DNA from: Acidobacteriota bacterium
Lineage (GTDB): Bacteria; Acidobacteriota; UBA6911; JACQSX01
Direction: 5' to 3'
DNA length: 64,000 nt
Assembly (NCBI GenBank): GCA_016211105.1
Contig: JACQSX010000023.1
Location: 91,102-155,101 of the forward strand
The notes under the pieces are model-generated. The model saw only the letters and a list, made by a program, of their open reading frames with translations, was not told the DNA's origin and searched no databases. Both the position numbers and the translations under genes were made by a program. Below are positions 45,243 through 53,789 of the stretch, piece after piece (within the stretch, counting starts at the first letter, position 1; each line of letters begins with the position of its first letter).

Positions 45243-46685
45243 TTAGGATGAGGAATGTCCAATGACGCGTGGAACGAAGAATAGCAGGCCTGGGGGATCG
45301 AGAAATTTCAAACTCATATTGAACATTTGAGATTCGCCATTCGACATGGAAACGTCTCTTGCTTGCGGCAACGTAATCACAATCGTCCGGTTGGTTGCCT
45401 GGAGGTACCTGTTGGCCGCGCGGCGCACGTCTTCCTTGGTGACCGCGCGGACTTTGTCGAGTCGTGCATTGATCAGGTCGGGATCGTTGTAGAAAACGGC
45501 GTATTGGCCGATCATGATGGCGCGCGCCATGGAACTCTGAATGTTACTTATAAATCTCCTGCGCGTGGAGTTCTTGGCCTTCTGAAGTTCCCACTCCGCA
45601 ATCGCTTCTCTCTTCAATCGTTCGATTTCTTCATAAATCACAGCCTCCACATCCGTTGCCTGTTTACCGGGCCGGAGCATGACGGATATGTACAAGGCGC
45701 CAGAGCCGCGCCGCTCACTCACGGATCCGTCCACGCTGGTTGCCAACTCCTTTTCCTTTACCAGTTTTTGATACAGGCGCGAGCTTTGCCCGCTTTGCAG
45801 CGCGGCCGACAGAACTTGAAGGGCGTAAAAGTCAGAAGTGTTACCGGGCACGGTCTTGAATGCTATCTCCACCTGGGACAATCGCGCCAACGGATCTTGT
45901 ACCGTTGCGCGACGCTCGGCCGTTTGTTCCGGCTCGCTTGCATCCACCGGGAGCGGATCCGGTTGACGCGGGATACTTTCGAAATATTTCCTGATTTTCC
46001 TAATCACATCATCCGTCCGGAAATCACCGACGAGCGTCAAGACCGCGTTGTTCGGCGCATAATAGATCTTAAAGAATTGTCGCACTTCTTCCACGGCTGC
46101 CGCGTCAAGATCCTCCATCGATCCGAGTACGGAATGTTGATAGGCAAAGTTGTCATACAGAGTTTCCTGCATTACCTCGTCGCTTCTGCCGTAGGGCCGA
46201 TTGTCGACACGAAGACGCCGCTCTTCCTGAACCGCGTTGCGCTGATTATCCAAGTTTTCTTCCGTGATCTCCAGGCTGCGCATGCGGTCTGCTTCCAGGA
46301 ACAACGCCAGATCAAGCTGGTTGGAAGGGAGGGCCTCGAAATAATTGGTCCGGTCCTCGCTGGTTGTTCCATTGAGCTCACCGCCGTTGTTGGATATCAA
46401 GACGAAATGTTCCCCAGGGCCGACATTCTCAGACCCTTTGAACATCATATGCTCAAAGAGGTGGGCAAAGCCGGTTCTCCCTTTTTTTTCGTCGCGGGAG
46501 CCGACATTGTACGTGACGGCGATGGCGATGACAGGGGCATTGCGATCTTCAACCGTGATGACACGCAGGCCATTTTTGAGCGTTGTCTCCTTGAAGTGCA
46601 CTCTGACGGAGCGTTCTTGAGCCGCGCTAGCCGCCAAAGACAGGCACCAGAGCAACGCTATAAAAATCCTGCCCGTATGTTTCAT
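45243..46685 (-). CDS. M16-family zinc metallopeptidase, catalytic subunit
   Basis: This 480-residue exported protein has a signal peptide (residues about 1-21) and the inverted zinc motif HLFEH at residues 75-79, followed by the distal glutamate in NAVQEERRL about 75 residues later. It has AGRGRTGFAHL-like spacing and the C-terminal half-domain with R/Y near residue 295. The last 33 residues after TIVITLPQ are not M16-like and come from a heptad repeat array (45303-45351), so the original stop may have been lost. It is translated just before its inactive partner. Confidence 0.92.
   Translation of the reverse strand: MKHTGRIFIALLWCLSLAASAAQERSVRVHFKETTLKNGLRVITVEDRNAPVIAIAVTYNVGSRDEKKGRTGFAHLFEHMMFKGSENVGPGEHFVLISNNGGELNGTTSEDRTNYFEALPSNQLDLALFLEADRMRSLEITEENLDNQRNAVQEERRLRVDNRPYGRSDEVMQETLYDNFAYQHSVLGSMEDLDAAAVEEVRQFFKIYYAPNNAVLTLVGDFRTDDVIRKIRKYFESIPRQPDPLPVDASEPEQTAERRATVQDPLARLSQVEIAFKTVPGNTSDFYALQVLSAALQSGQSSRLYQKLVKEKELATSVDGSVSERRGSGALYISVMLRPGKQATDVEAVIYEEIERLKREAIAEWELQKAKNSTRRRFISNIQSSMARAIMIGQYAVFYNDPDLINARLDKVRAVTKEDVRRAANRYLQATNRTIVITLPQARDVSMSNGESQMFNMSLKFLDPPGLLFFVPRVIGHSSS
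45303..45351. repeat. 7-nt periodic repeat array inside the 3' end of the M16 gene
   Basis: On the plus strand seven heptads run AAATTTC, AAACTCA, TATTGAA, CATTTGA, GATTCGC, CATTCGA, CATGGAA. The five distal units fit NATTNGA closely. They encode the atypical C-terminal extension of the M16 peptidase. Confidence 0.65.
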
Positions 46686-46980
46686 GAATCAGCCCCTCTC
46701 CCTTTTGTGGCGCCCCTGCAGCAGTCGCCCAACTAGTGAGTGCCCAGGTCTAGCTCGGACGCCTCCGGGATAAGCTACCAACACTGCTCAAATATTTCTA
46801 TAAAAACCCAGGATCTTCCCTGGCGGCTTGCTTGCGCCCATACATACTTGGCGCCGGCTTTCAGCAGATACTCATTGCATGTCAACGAAGTACTTTTTCT
46901 GGTCTGGATAGAATAGAAGGACGACTTGAAATGTCTTCAGAAACCAGGTCTAGAGCGCCTTTTCCGTTGCAGTAGAGGAT

Positions 46981-47730
46981 TTACTTTTCGTTGATGCAGC
47001 GAACGGCCTTCCAATGCCCTGCAAAGTCGATTCTCTCCAATCGGTCAATTTTCAGACCCACCCGTTGGAGCAGATCTTTTAAATTGAGATCGGTTCTGAA
47101 ACCGATCCGGTAGCAAAGAGGAGAGATCATCTTTTCTACACTTCCCAAGATAGGATTTTCGCTTTGAAAATGATTCAAGAACAACAGATAGCCCTTCGGC
47201 TTGCAGACGCGCTTCATCTCGCGCACGACCGCTACCGGATCGGGAACCGTACTGATGAAATAGGCGGCCAATACTCGATCGAAAGCATCGTCGGGAAAGG
47301 TCATCCGCGTCGCATCCATTTTATGCAGCGAGACGTTGTCACGCGCCAATTTCTTGAGACGCTTTTTTGCCTCATTAAGCATCTTTTGCGACAAGTCAAT
47401 ACCGGTGATGGAGCAAAACCTAGGCAGCTCGGGGAGGGACAAGCCTGTTCCGATGCCCACGTCCAGCAGTTGCATGCCAGGTTGCAATTGCAACAATTCG
47501 GGAGCTTTCTCGCGGCCCGAATGAAAGATTTTTCCAAAAATCAAATCGTAGACGCTCGAGTACCGGTTGTAAACTTTCTCTACATATTCAACGCTCACCG
47601 TATCTCCACTGGAAGTCGCGGCCCGTCTTTCTGGTACCGGGGCTGATAAGCCTATCCCGAGAAAGCAAAATTTCCAACGAAAAATTAATCTTTCCGTCTC
47701 GTGAGTCAATCGTTCGTAGTCAACGGGCAA
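46981..47730 (-). CDS. Class I SAM-dependent methyltransferase, PmtA/UbiE-like
   Basis: The methyltransferase core (residues about 48-249) shows motif I LLDVGIGTGLSL, acidic loop SITGIDLSQKML, a MDATRMTFPDDAFD motif and PDPVAVVREMKRVCKPKG. The start EYVEKVYNRYSSVYD and C-terminal FRTDLNLKDLLQ resemble phospholipid N-methyltransferase PmtA, with ubiquinone/menaquinone UbiE as alternative. A GTG at 47598 preceded by GGAG is a more likely start than the upstream ATG, since the first 44 residues resemble nothing. Gene lies downstream of HU. Confidence 0.8.
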   Translation of the reverse strand: MPVDYERLTHETERLIFRWKFCFLGIGLSAPVPERRAATSSGDTVSVEYVEKVYNRYSSVYDLIFGKIFHSGREKAPELLQLQPGMQLLDVGIGTGLSLPELPRFCSITGIDLSQKMLNEAKKRLKKLARDNVSLHKMDATRMTFPDDAFDRVLAAYFISTVPDPVAVVREMKRVCKPKGYLLFLNHFQSENPILGSVEKMISPLCYRIGFRTDLNLKDLLQRVGLKIDRLERIDFAGHWKAVRCINEK

Positions 47731-47781
47731 AGAGTAAGAGGCGCAAACCGAAAACCAACGCTTGGCGATCCACCTTACGTA

Positions 47782-47827
47782 AAGTGTCCCGTTTCACAAA
47801 CGTCATCGTCGTTGTGAGACGACACTT
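47782..47827. repeat. Interrupted inverted repeat between HU and methyltransferase genes
   Basis: Outer arms AAGTGTC (47782-47788) and GACACTT (47821-47827) and inner arms TCACAA (47794-47799) and TTGTGA (47812-47817) can pair in one hairpin with small internal loops and a 12-base loop. No T-run follows on either strand. Confidence 0.5.
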
Positions 47828-47901
47828 CACAGACTGAATTGACAGGGGTCTCTCGGATCCCTCTGTGATGCCCCCCTAATCGCTAGAAGCGCGCGTTTGC
47901 C

Positions 47902-48204
47902 TCACTTCTTAGGCGGTACGATGGCTTCCTTACAAGCCTTCGAGACACGGAACTTCACAACAGTTTTGGCGGGAATATGGATCGGTTGTCCGGTTGCGGG
48001 ATTGCGGCCCATGCGAGCCTTTCTGTTTGCTTTGACGAGGATTCCAAAACCGGGCAGTACAAATTTCCCGACCCTTTTTGTCTGGCCAACAGCAAGGTCC
48101 TGAATGCTATCGAGGAATGCTGCTGCCTGCTTTTTGGTAAGTCCGTTCTTTTCCGCCAGCGAGGCGACAATCTGTGTTTTGGTAAGTGGTTTCGCTGTTG
48201 CCAT
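47902..48204 (-). CDS. HU-family DNA-binding protein
   Basis: About 100 residues, start ATG at 48204 nine bases after GGAGG (a GTG directly before it could also be read). Family features: KTQIVASLAEKNGLTKKQAAAFLDSI at the N-terminus, FVLPGFGILVKANRKARMGRNPATGQ including the DNA-intercalating NP pair, and IPAKTVVKFRVSK at the end. It is a histone-like nucleoid protein. It lies upstream of a methyltransferase gene and downstream of a lipoprotein gene, all in the same direction but with gaps of over 150 bp. Confidence 0.95.
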   Translation of the reverse strand: MATAKPLTKTQIVASLAEKNGLTKKQAAAFLDSIQDLAVGQTKRVGKFVLPGFGILVKANRKARMGRNPATGQPIHIPAKTVVKFRVSKACKEAIVPPKK

Positions 48205-48394
48205 CACTTTTCCCTCCGGGGTTAAGATTTGAACCGCAAATATACTGCTATTGCTTCGCCGATGTCACTTGTTTCATGAATTTTTAACCGAAATTCTTAG
48301 CCGCAGATTTTTCGTGTCCGAATACCTGGAGCCACCCTTGCCCAAAACTTTACATAATGCACTACTTTCGGTGGACCTCATCTTGTTCCACCGC

Positions 48395-49066
48395 CTATTT
48401 CTTTTCTGTCTCGTTTTCATTCGTGTATTTGGTGATCTCCGACTTGACGGCATCCAGCTCGCCCTGATACTTCGCAATGATCTGTAGGTTGTGCCGGACC
48501 CAATCTGGAACTTCTGTGTTCCGTTGCATATCCGCCTGCTGCTTGGTAAGGGCCTCGATGTTTTGTTGCCACATTTGTTTTTCTTCAGCAGTTTGGGCCT
48601 TGGATAGTTGTTCCTTGTAGTATCGCATCGACTGCTCCACGGCCTGGGTAGAGGCCTGCTGGAAACCTTCTGCCATTGCTGAGACGCTTGCTTCTAGAAC
48701 CTGACTTTTTACCCATTGATATTCCGCCGTGTTATACCCCAGCTCTTTAGCCGCCCGTAGGTCCGCTGTAAGAAATTTTCCAACGTCACTCAGGGTCCGC
48801 AAGCTTTCTGCCAGGCCGGGTTTCTCCTCCCTGGATTTGGCTTCGAAGCGGCTCGCCGCGCTTTTCGCGATCTCCAATTCGCGCTTGTGCACAGCCAGGT
48901 ACATTTGCATCTGTTTCTCCGTAATCTTCTTGTCTGCAGGGGGATCGTATTTGTCTTCGGCTGCTTCCTTGAGTACCTGCGCGGTGCTTTCCTTCTCCAT
49001 ATTCTTATTGCTGCAGCCGAAGGCGACCAAGCCGCCCAGCGCCATCAGAATGGTAAGTTTTCTCAT
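48395..49066 (-). CDS. Putative lipoprotein with coiled-coil
   Basis: The start at 49066 gives a signal ending LGGLVAFGCSNK, a likely lipoprotein lipidation site with an atypical -2 Phe. The frame extends 46 codons further upstream but without relevant signal. The mature part, about 205 residues, is helical, Lys/Glu/Gln-rich (KKITEKQMQMYLAVHKREL, LSKAQTAEEKQMWQQNIEAL) and probably coiled-coil. No enzymatic motif. Similar lipoproteins are common in Acidobacteria, where roles are unknown. Confidence 0.7.
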   Translation of the reverse strand: MRKLTILMALGGLVAFGCSNKNMEKESTAQVLKEAAEDKYDPPADKKITEKQMQMYLAVHKRELEIAKSAASRFEAKSREEKPGLAESLRTLSDVGKFLTADLRAAKELGYNTAEYQWVKSQVLEASVSAMAEGFQQASTQAVEQSMRYYKEQLSKAQTAEEKQMWQQNIEALTKQQADMQRNTEVPDWVRHNLQIIAKYQGELDAVKSEITKYTNENETEKK

Positions 49067-49228
49067 ATGGCTTCCATCATGAAGCGATTGACATGATAAC
49101 TTGGGATTCAGAATTTTACCCGCAGTTTTTCCGCCGTGCGAAACATTGCAAATGGCATGCACTCGGCGGCTCAACGCCCAGGGAAACTGACCGTTGAACA
49201 TCACTCTCGCTAGTTTCGGTTCACCGAG

Positions 49229-49711
49229 TCACTCTTTTCTTCTTCGTATGCCGATCTTGGGGCCCAGTCCTTTAAATGGAGGTGAAACGTTCCACCGCAG
49301 GTAGTGATCCTGAAGAGCATGGAACGCAATGCAGGGAAGCGCGCTGTAAAGGCCGACGCGCTCATGCTCGGGCATCTGATGCTTGTCCAGCAGGGTCTCC
49401 ACCAAATTGTACGCTGCATCCGCTTCCTCCTCGGTGATGTCCGGATGCACTAACAGGGGGAGCATCCCATTTTCCTCTGACCGTACTTGCACGCGGTCAT
49501 CGACGATCAGGAGCCGAAGACGACAACGGTCCGCCGACCACTCGATCTCACCCCTAATCAGGGAGTCCCGCAGCGCAATCATGGCGACGCCATGCAGGAG
49601 AAAAGACTGTTCACTGGGGGAAAGGGCGTATTGATCCGCCAGCGTACGCAAAATCTTCCAACCCATCCGGAGCTGATGATCGTCAATGGTGTACCCACCA
49701 CGATGGCTCAT
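49229..49711 (-). CDS. Small protein of unknown function downstream of nadE
   Basis: This 160-residue soluble protein contains SPSEQSFLLHGVAMIALRDSL, then LRLLIVDDRVQVRSEENG and a late HERVGLYSALPCIAFHALQDHY. It starts 7 bases after the nadE stop on the same strand, so co-transcription is likely. No family recognised; no membrane segment; charged C-terminus (GIRRRKE). Confidence 0.65.
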   Translation of the reverse strand: MSHRGGYTIDDHQLRMGWKILRTLADQYALSPSEQSFLLHGVAMIALRDSLIRGEIEWSADRCRLRLLIVDDRVQVRSEENGMLPLLVHPDITEEEADAAYNLVETLLDKHQMPEHERVGLYSALPCIAFHALQDHYLRWNVSPPFKGLGPKIGIRRRKE

Positions 49712-49718
49712 TGGGAGG

Positions 49719-51527
49719 CTAGTCCCAAAAATTCAGCAGAGTCTCTCGCAGATCAAATCCGAACGCGCGCTCCGAGATTACGATGATTGGAGGTCCCTGT
49801 AGTCTTTTGTACACCGAGCGATTCAACTGGCAATAAGTTCTCCGGACCAGGGCGGCAAAGCGGTCGACATCGTACCTCTCATAAACACTCCGGCCCTCGC
49901 TATCCGGCGGAAACAGCGAGTTGTCCAGCGCCCGCTGCTGGAACATTTGTACCAGCTCTTGTCGCGTGCGACGTCTCTCGATGAATTCCCCGATCAAAGG
50001 GCTGACTACTAAATAATCGAATGGGTCCACTTGTCCCGGCGCCAGTTCCGCGCTTGGCGCAACGGAGAATGCCCCACGGGGTATAATTTCGGCGCCATGC
50101 CGGTCATTGACATGATGGGCGAGACGGTAGACGTCAAGTTTGGAGAGGTCTCCAATAACCGACAGGCCCCCACACATGTCCCCATAGAGCGTCGCATAGC
50201 CTGTGGCGATTTCCGTCTCGTTTCCATTGCTCAACAACAACTCGTTGCGATCATTAGAACGCGCCATCAACAGGATTCCGCGCACGCGGGCCTGTATATT
50301 CTCCAGACTGACGGGTTGTCGAAAATCACCCAACGTCCCTTGATAGGATTCGATGATCTTGTCGACGATCGGCTGAATTGGCACAACCGTGTATTCGATT
50401 CCCAGATTTCTGGCGAGCGTTTGCGCAATCTCCTGCGTGGCGCTGGAATTATGTTTACTGGGCATACCCAGAGCAGACACCTTTTCTCTCCCCATCGCAT
50501 CCACGGCAATGCAGGTTCCGAGCGCGGAGTCGATTCCGCCGGAAAGACTCTCCAGAATGCCGTTGAAAATCCCGAGTTTCTGATAGTAATCCCCCACGGC
50601 CATGCAAAGCGCGTCATACATTTCCGCCTCACGATGAAAGGGAGGTTCTGGGATTGGATCTCCGGATCCATCTTCTGTACGTAGCACTGCGATCCCAAGC
50701 TCTTCGTGGAACTGCCGCGCCATTTGGATCGTTTGACCTGTGGAGTCGACGGTAAAGCTGCCCCCGTCAAACGGAATCACGTTCTTGCCGTTGTCGCCGG
50801 CTCCAACCGTGTTGATGTAAGCGATAGGAATGGAATGCTTGCGCACCTGCCGGAGAACGAGTTCACGGCGACGGAAGCGCTTAGCGTCCAGTTCTCCGGG
50901 CGAAGCACACACATACGGGGAAGCATTGATAAGAACAATCAACTGGCTTCCCTTCCGGACCAATTCCTCAGTTGGCTTTACGGGGTAGTTCTGGTCCCAC
51001 AAATCCTCGCAGATCTCCACTCCAACTTTGAAGCGGTGGTCGCCTAGGCGCAACTCAAATGGCGGTGCAGGCATGCCCGCCATGAAGTAACGTTTGTCGT
51101 CAAAATAACGATAATTGGGAAGCAGCGTCTTGTGCACAATTTGCACACACGTCCCGTTTTGACAAACTGCCGCCGCGTTGTATCGGACCCAGTTCTCATC
51201 CGGCCCAAGAATGCGGGTGTCAAAGTCGAGAAATCCAGTAATGACGGCGATTTTTTGGCTAGACGGAACAATCCGTTCCATCACCGCTTGCTTGTTTTCA
51301 CGCAGGAACCATTGATTCATCATCAGCTTTTCGTCCAGGCAGTAGCCGGGAACGGCCATTTCAGGAAAGACAATCAGATGACATCCCATGCGGGCAGCTT
51401 GGTCGACATACTGCAGGATTTTTTCGACGTTGCCGCGTATGTCGCCGCTTTTCGGATTGATTTGACCTAAAGCTAGTCGCAGTTCCACAAGATCAACAGC
51501 GCCAGAGGGCCGGGTTGACGGCAACAA
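49719..51527 (-). CDS. nadE: Glutamine-dependent NAD(+) synthetase
   Basis: This 602-residue enzyme amidates nicotinate adenine dinucleotide to NAD. It combines an N-terminal glutaminase (nitrilase fold; Glu in FPEMAVPGY, Lys in TLLPNYRYFD, Cys in EICEDLW) with a C-terminal synthetase (SGGIDSALG P-loop, then ATGYATLYGDMCGGL). The TTG start at 51527 gives a 13-residue leader; a GTG at 51488 (giving VELRLALGQINP) fits the family better. The downstream small gene may be cotranscribed. Complements pncB elsewhere in the window. Confidence 0.95.
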   Translation of the reverse strand: MLPSTRPSGAVDLVELRLALGQINPKSGDIRGNVEKILQYVDQAARMGCHLIVFPEMAVPGYCLDEKLMMNQWFLRENKQAVMERIVPSSQKIAVITGFLDFDTRILGPDENWVRYNAAAVCQNGTCVQIVHKTLLPNYRYFDDKRYFMAGMPAPPFELRLGDHRFKVGVEICEDLWDQNYPVKPTEELVRKGSQLIVLINASPYVCASPGELDAKRFRRRELVLRQVRKHSIPIAYINTVGAGDNGKNVIPFDGGSFTVDSTGQTIQMARQFHEELGIAVLRTEDGSGDPIPEPPFHREAEMYDALCMAVGDYYQKLGIFNGILESLSGGIDSALGTCIAVDAMGREKVSALGMPSKHNSSATQEIAQTLARNLGIEYTVVPIQPIVDKIIESYQGTLGDFRQPVSLENIQARVRGILLMARSNDRNELLLSNGNETEIATGYATLYGDMCGGLSVIGDLSKLDVYRLAHHVNDRHGAEIIPRGAFSVAPSAELAPGQVDPFDYLVVSPLIGEFIERRRTRQELVQMFQQRALDNSLFPPDSEGRSVYERYDVDRFAALVRRTYCQLNRSVYKRLQGPPIIVISERAFGFDLRETLLNFWD

Positions 51528-51599
51528 TCAAATCGCCACATATATTCGCGGGACTGCCGAGGGGTGAGCCGCAACCATCGCAGGCTGCATCCAAAGACC

Positions 51600-51989
51600 C
51601 TAGTCCTCGGTTGCGAACCGCGATATCACTTCAATATTCTTGACACCTTTGACAGATTTCGCGCGCCGTCCTGCCATCTGCCACTCATCAACAGTTAGGG
51701 CATAAGTGCCCGAGCCGCGCAATACAATGGAACCGTTATTCGCTTGGATGGCAACTGCCTCGGCAAAAGCAGTCGTATCGGTGTCTTCTACGAGCGCTTG
51801 GCGAACCCGACGTACCAGATCCCGGTCCGCGTCGCTGGCCCAACTATCATGAAGAATTTCCCAGGACCGTACGTTTTCTCCCTTTTTAAGGGGAGGTTGC
51901 GTGATCTTGATTTTTTCTTTGGGCTCGATCTTCGCGCAGGCAGCGAAAACCAACGTAAAAAAAACAGACACCAAGAAACGTCTACGCAT
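51600..51989 (-). CDS. BON-domain lipoprotein-like protein
   Basis: This 129-residue protein has a signal ending TLVFAACAK, a good lipoprotein candidate. Residues about 50-125 have the BON pattern: DRDLVRRVRQALVED, then VAIQANNGSIVLRG, then AGRRAKSVKGVKNIEVISRF. The domain is related to the one encoded at 38258-38656. Located between nadE and the PEBP gene, on its own transcription unit as judged by gaps. Periplasmic envelope role inferred. Confidence 0.8.
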   Translation of the reverse strand: MRRRFLVSVFFTLVFAACAKIEPKEKIKITQPPLKKGENVRSWEILHDSWASDADRDLVRRVRQALVEDTDTTAFAEAVAIQANNGSIVLRGSGTYALTVDEWQMAGRRAKSVKGVKNIEVISRFATED

Positions 51990-52338
51990 TTCAAGACTCT
52001 CCGCCGAGTATTCTTGCTTCAGATGGGTGAAAAATCAAGACGGCGCCTGACCGCGCCCCTAAAGAAACAAAATCGGCGGCAAGAAAACAAGCGCCCCGAT
52101 GGGCTGTTACGGTGATGGACAAGACTGTCCTACCCCGTTGTTGATCCCACAGCCGCAGAAACCGACCTTTGGGCTAAAGAATATGCCAGGCGGCACAGAA
52201 TCAGTGCTAGATTAGGAATCCAAGGCGGGCAGAATCATGAAACAAGGGAATTGGAAAGCACGCCGGACAATTTTTCTTTTGGTCTCTCGCCTGGTCGCCA
52301 CACTCGCCATAACACAGCTCATTCATGGAGGTAGAGCG
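51990..52338. other. Gap of about 350 bp ahead of the PEBP gene
   Basis: No convincing complete gene. From 52237 an in-frame extension upstream of the PEBP start encodes a hydrophobic signal-like stretch, so this region may hold an alternative N-terminus (see next feature). The rest is presumed promoter for both divergent genes. Confidence 0.4.
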
Positions 52339-52800
52339 ATGACTTTCGAATTGAAGAGTTCAGCATTCCAACAAAACCAACCAATTCCGAAAAAGTATGC
52401 CTGCGACGGAACCGATGTCTCCGCGCCCTTAAGCTGGAGCGATCCTCCCGAAGGTACCAAGAGTTTTGCTCTCATCGTGGACGATCCAGACGCGCCCGTA
52501 GGAACCTGGGTACACTGGGTTCTTTACGACCTGCCGGCGGCAACTCGAACACTTACAGAGGCTATTCCCGCGCAAGAGGCGCTCAAAACAGGAGGAAGCC
52601 AAGGAATCAATGATTTCAAAAAGGTGGGTTACGGTGGGCCCTGCCCGCCACCCGGTCGGGCCCACCGCTACTTCTTCAAGCTTTATGCCCTGGATCAAAA
52701 AACTTCTCTTAAACCCAGAGCCACCAAAGAGCAGCTATTAAACGCGATGAAGGGGCACATCTTGGCGGAGACTCAACTTGTCGGAACTTACAAACGATAG
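52339..52800 (+). CDS. YbhB/YbcL-family (PEBP) protein
   Basis: At 153 residues from the ATG at 52339, which follows GGAGGTAGAGCG, it has the phosphatidylethanolamine-binding-protein features: CDGTDVSAPLSWSDPPEGT, the DPDAPVGTWVHWVLYDLP ligand-binding site and PPPGRAHRYFFKLYALD. An in-frame ATG at 52237 would add 34 residues resembling a signal peptide, so an exported form cannot be excluded. The bacterial members have no settled biochemical role. Confidence 0.92.
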   Translation: MTFELKSSAFQQNQPIPKKYACDGTDVSAPLSWSDPPEGTKSFALIVDDPDAPVGTWVHWVLYDLPAATRTLTEAIPAQEALKTGGSQGINDFKKVGYGGPCPPPGRAHRYFFKLYALDQKTSLKPRATKEQLLNAMKGHILAETQLVGTYKR

Positions 52801-52828
52801 GTCGCAACCAAGTGGAGCAATCGTTTGA

Positions 52829-53161
52829 CTACATCATGTGTTCATGCTCTTGAGGTGCCGCCTCCTCCTTTACAACCTCCTTGGCCTCGATATCGTCGCC
52901 TTTCCGCTCGCCTGAAACCTTGACATTATCCCCAACTTTCAAATCCCCAAGTTTTATTTCCTTATCTCCCTCCTTGAAGACGGTTTTGTCGGTAGTCAGG
53001 ATATTCGTCTCGCCTCTGGAAGTCTTCACCATGAAAGATTTTTTCGCCGCATCGATCTTGGTGATCTCGCCTGTGCGCTGGGCTTGTTGGGCATAAGCTG
53101 GGGTGAGGAAGGCCCCCATAAAAAGGACGATCCAGCAAACAGCGTAAATGGAACTCTTCAT
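52829..53161 (-). CDS. Exported small beta-barrel protein (DUF5666-like)
   Basis: The start at 53161 has AAAGGAG upstream and begins MKSSIYAVCWIVLFMGAF, a signal peptide ending AYAQQ. The mature part of about 85 residues has the beta pattern RTGEITKIDAAKKSFMVKTS to KVGDNVKVSGERKGDDI and ends with the metal-friendly tail EHEHMM. It resembles DUF5666-type domains and, more distantly, the 36538-36837 protein. Function unknown. Confidence 0.75.
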   Translation of the reverse strand: MKSSIYAVCWIVLFMGAFLTPAYAQQAQRTGEITKIDAAKKSFMVKTSRGETNILTTDKTVFKEGDKEIKLGDLKVGDNVKVSGERKGDDIEAKEVVKEEAAPQEHEHMM

Positions 53162-53290
53162 AAGCAGGTATCTCCTTTCGTAATCCCGCACATTATATGC
53201 CGGTAAAACTGGTTTTCAAGGCTTTCAAGAAAGTTTTGACTGTTTTGGTCGCTTGCTCTACACTTGCAGAGAGAGCGAGGCTTATCGAGT

Positions 53291-53542
53291 ATGTTCGGTT
53301 CTTTAGGTTTCAGCGAAATTCTCGTGATCTTCCTGATCGCTTTGGTCATTTTTGGTCCGCGCAAGTTGCCTGAATTAGGAAAGTCGCTGGGCCGAACCCT
53401 TGCAGAGTTTAAACGGGCAAGTAACGAGCTAAAGCGGACGTGGGAAGAAGAAGTTCGCACTGAAGACGAAAAAATTAGAGAACTCACCAGTGCTCCGGCT
53501 GCGCTGCCCCCGACGGATCGGGACGGCCATAGCGTCAACTGA
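53291..53542 (+). CDS. Twin-arginine translocase subunit TatA/TatB-type
   Basis: The start at 53291 (MFGSLGFSEILVIFLIALVIF) matches the family; the frame extends nine codons upstream without homology. The single N-terminal helix is followed by the FGPRKLPELGKSLGRTL hinge/amphipathic helix and a Glu/Lys-rich tail of about 50 residues. TatA and TatB cannot be separated with confidence from sequence alone. It stands alone without tatC. Its presence fits the Tat-signal ActB protein. Confidence 0.88.
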   Translation: MFGSLGFSEILVIFLIALVIFGPRKLPELGKSLGRTLAEFKRASNELKRTWEEEVRTEDEKIRELTSAPAALPPTDRDGHSVN

Positions 53543-53789
53543 CTTCACCCGATCAGTTATTGAGTCTTACAAAACCTTGTGACAGGAGGGCCTTGCCACG
53601 CAGCTCTTCGGAGGCAGGTTGCAACCAATGGCTGGTGTCACTGCGTTGTGTAACCCTCGATAGCTTTCACGCCGAGATTTCCGAGCCGTGATTCCTCGAT
53701 CCATTCATTCCCCTTGCCGCCCCAAACGCATCGCACTAAGATTCTACTGGTACCTACGTTGATGGGGTTTTAATGCGGAGGATAGAATT

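Noticed and set aside
45327..46736. Very long plus-strand open frame opposite the M16 gene
   Set aside because: It lies antisense to a well-supported catalytic protease with HLFEH and signal peptide; the antisense translation resembles nothing.
47821..47901. Possible intrinsic terminator after HU (GATCC-containing stem)
   Set aside because: The stem is imperfect with bulges and there is no T-run on the relevant strand.
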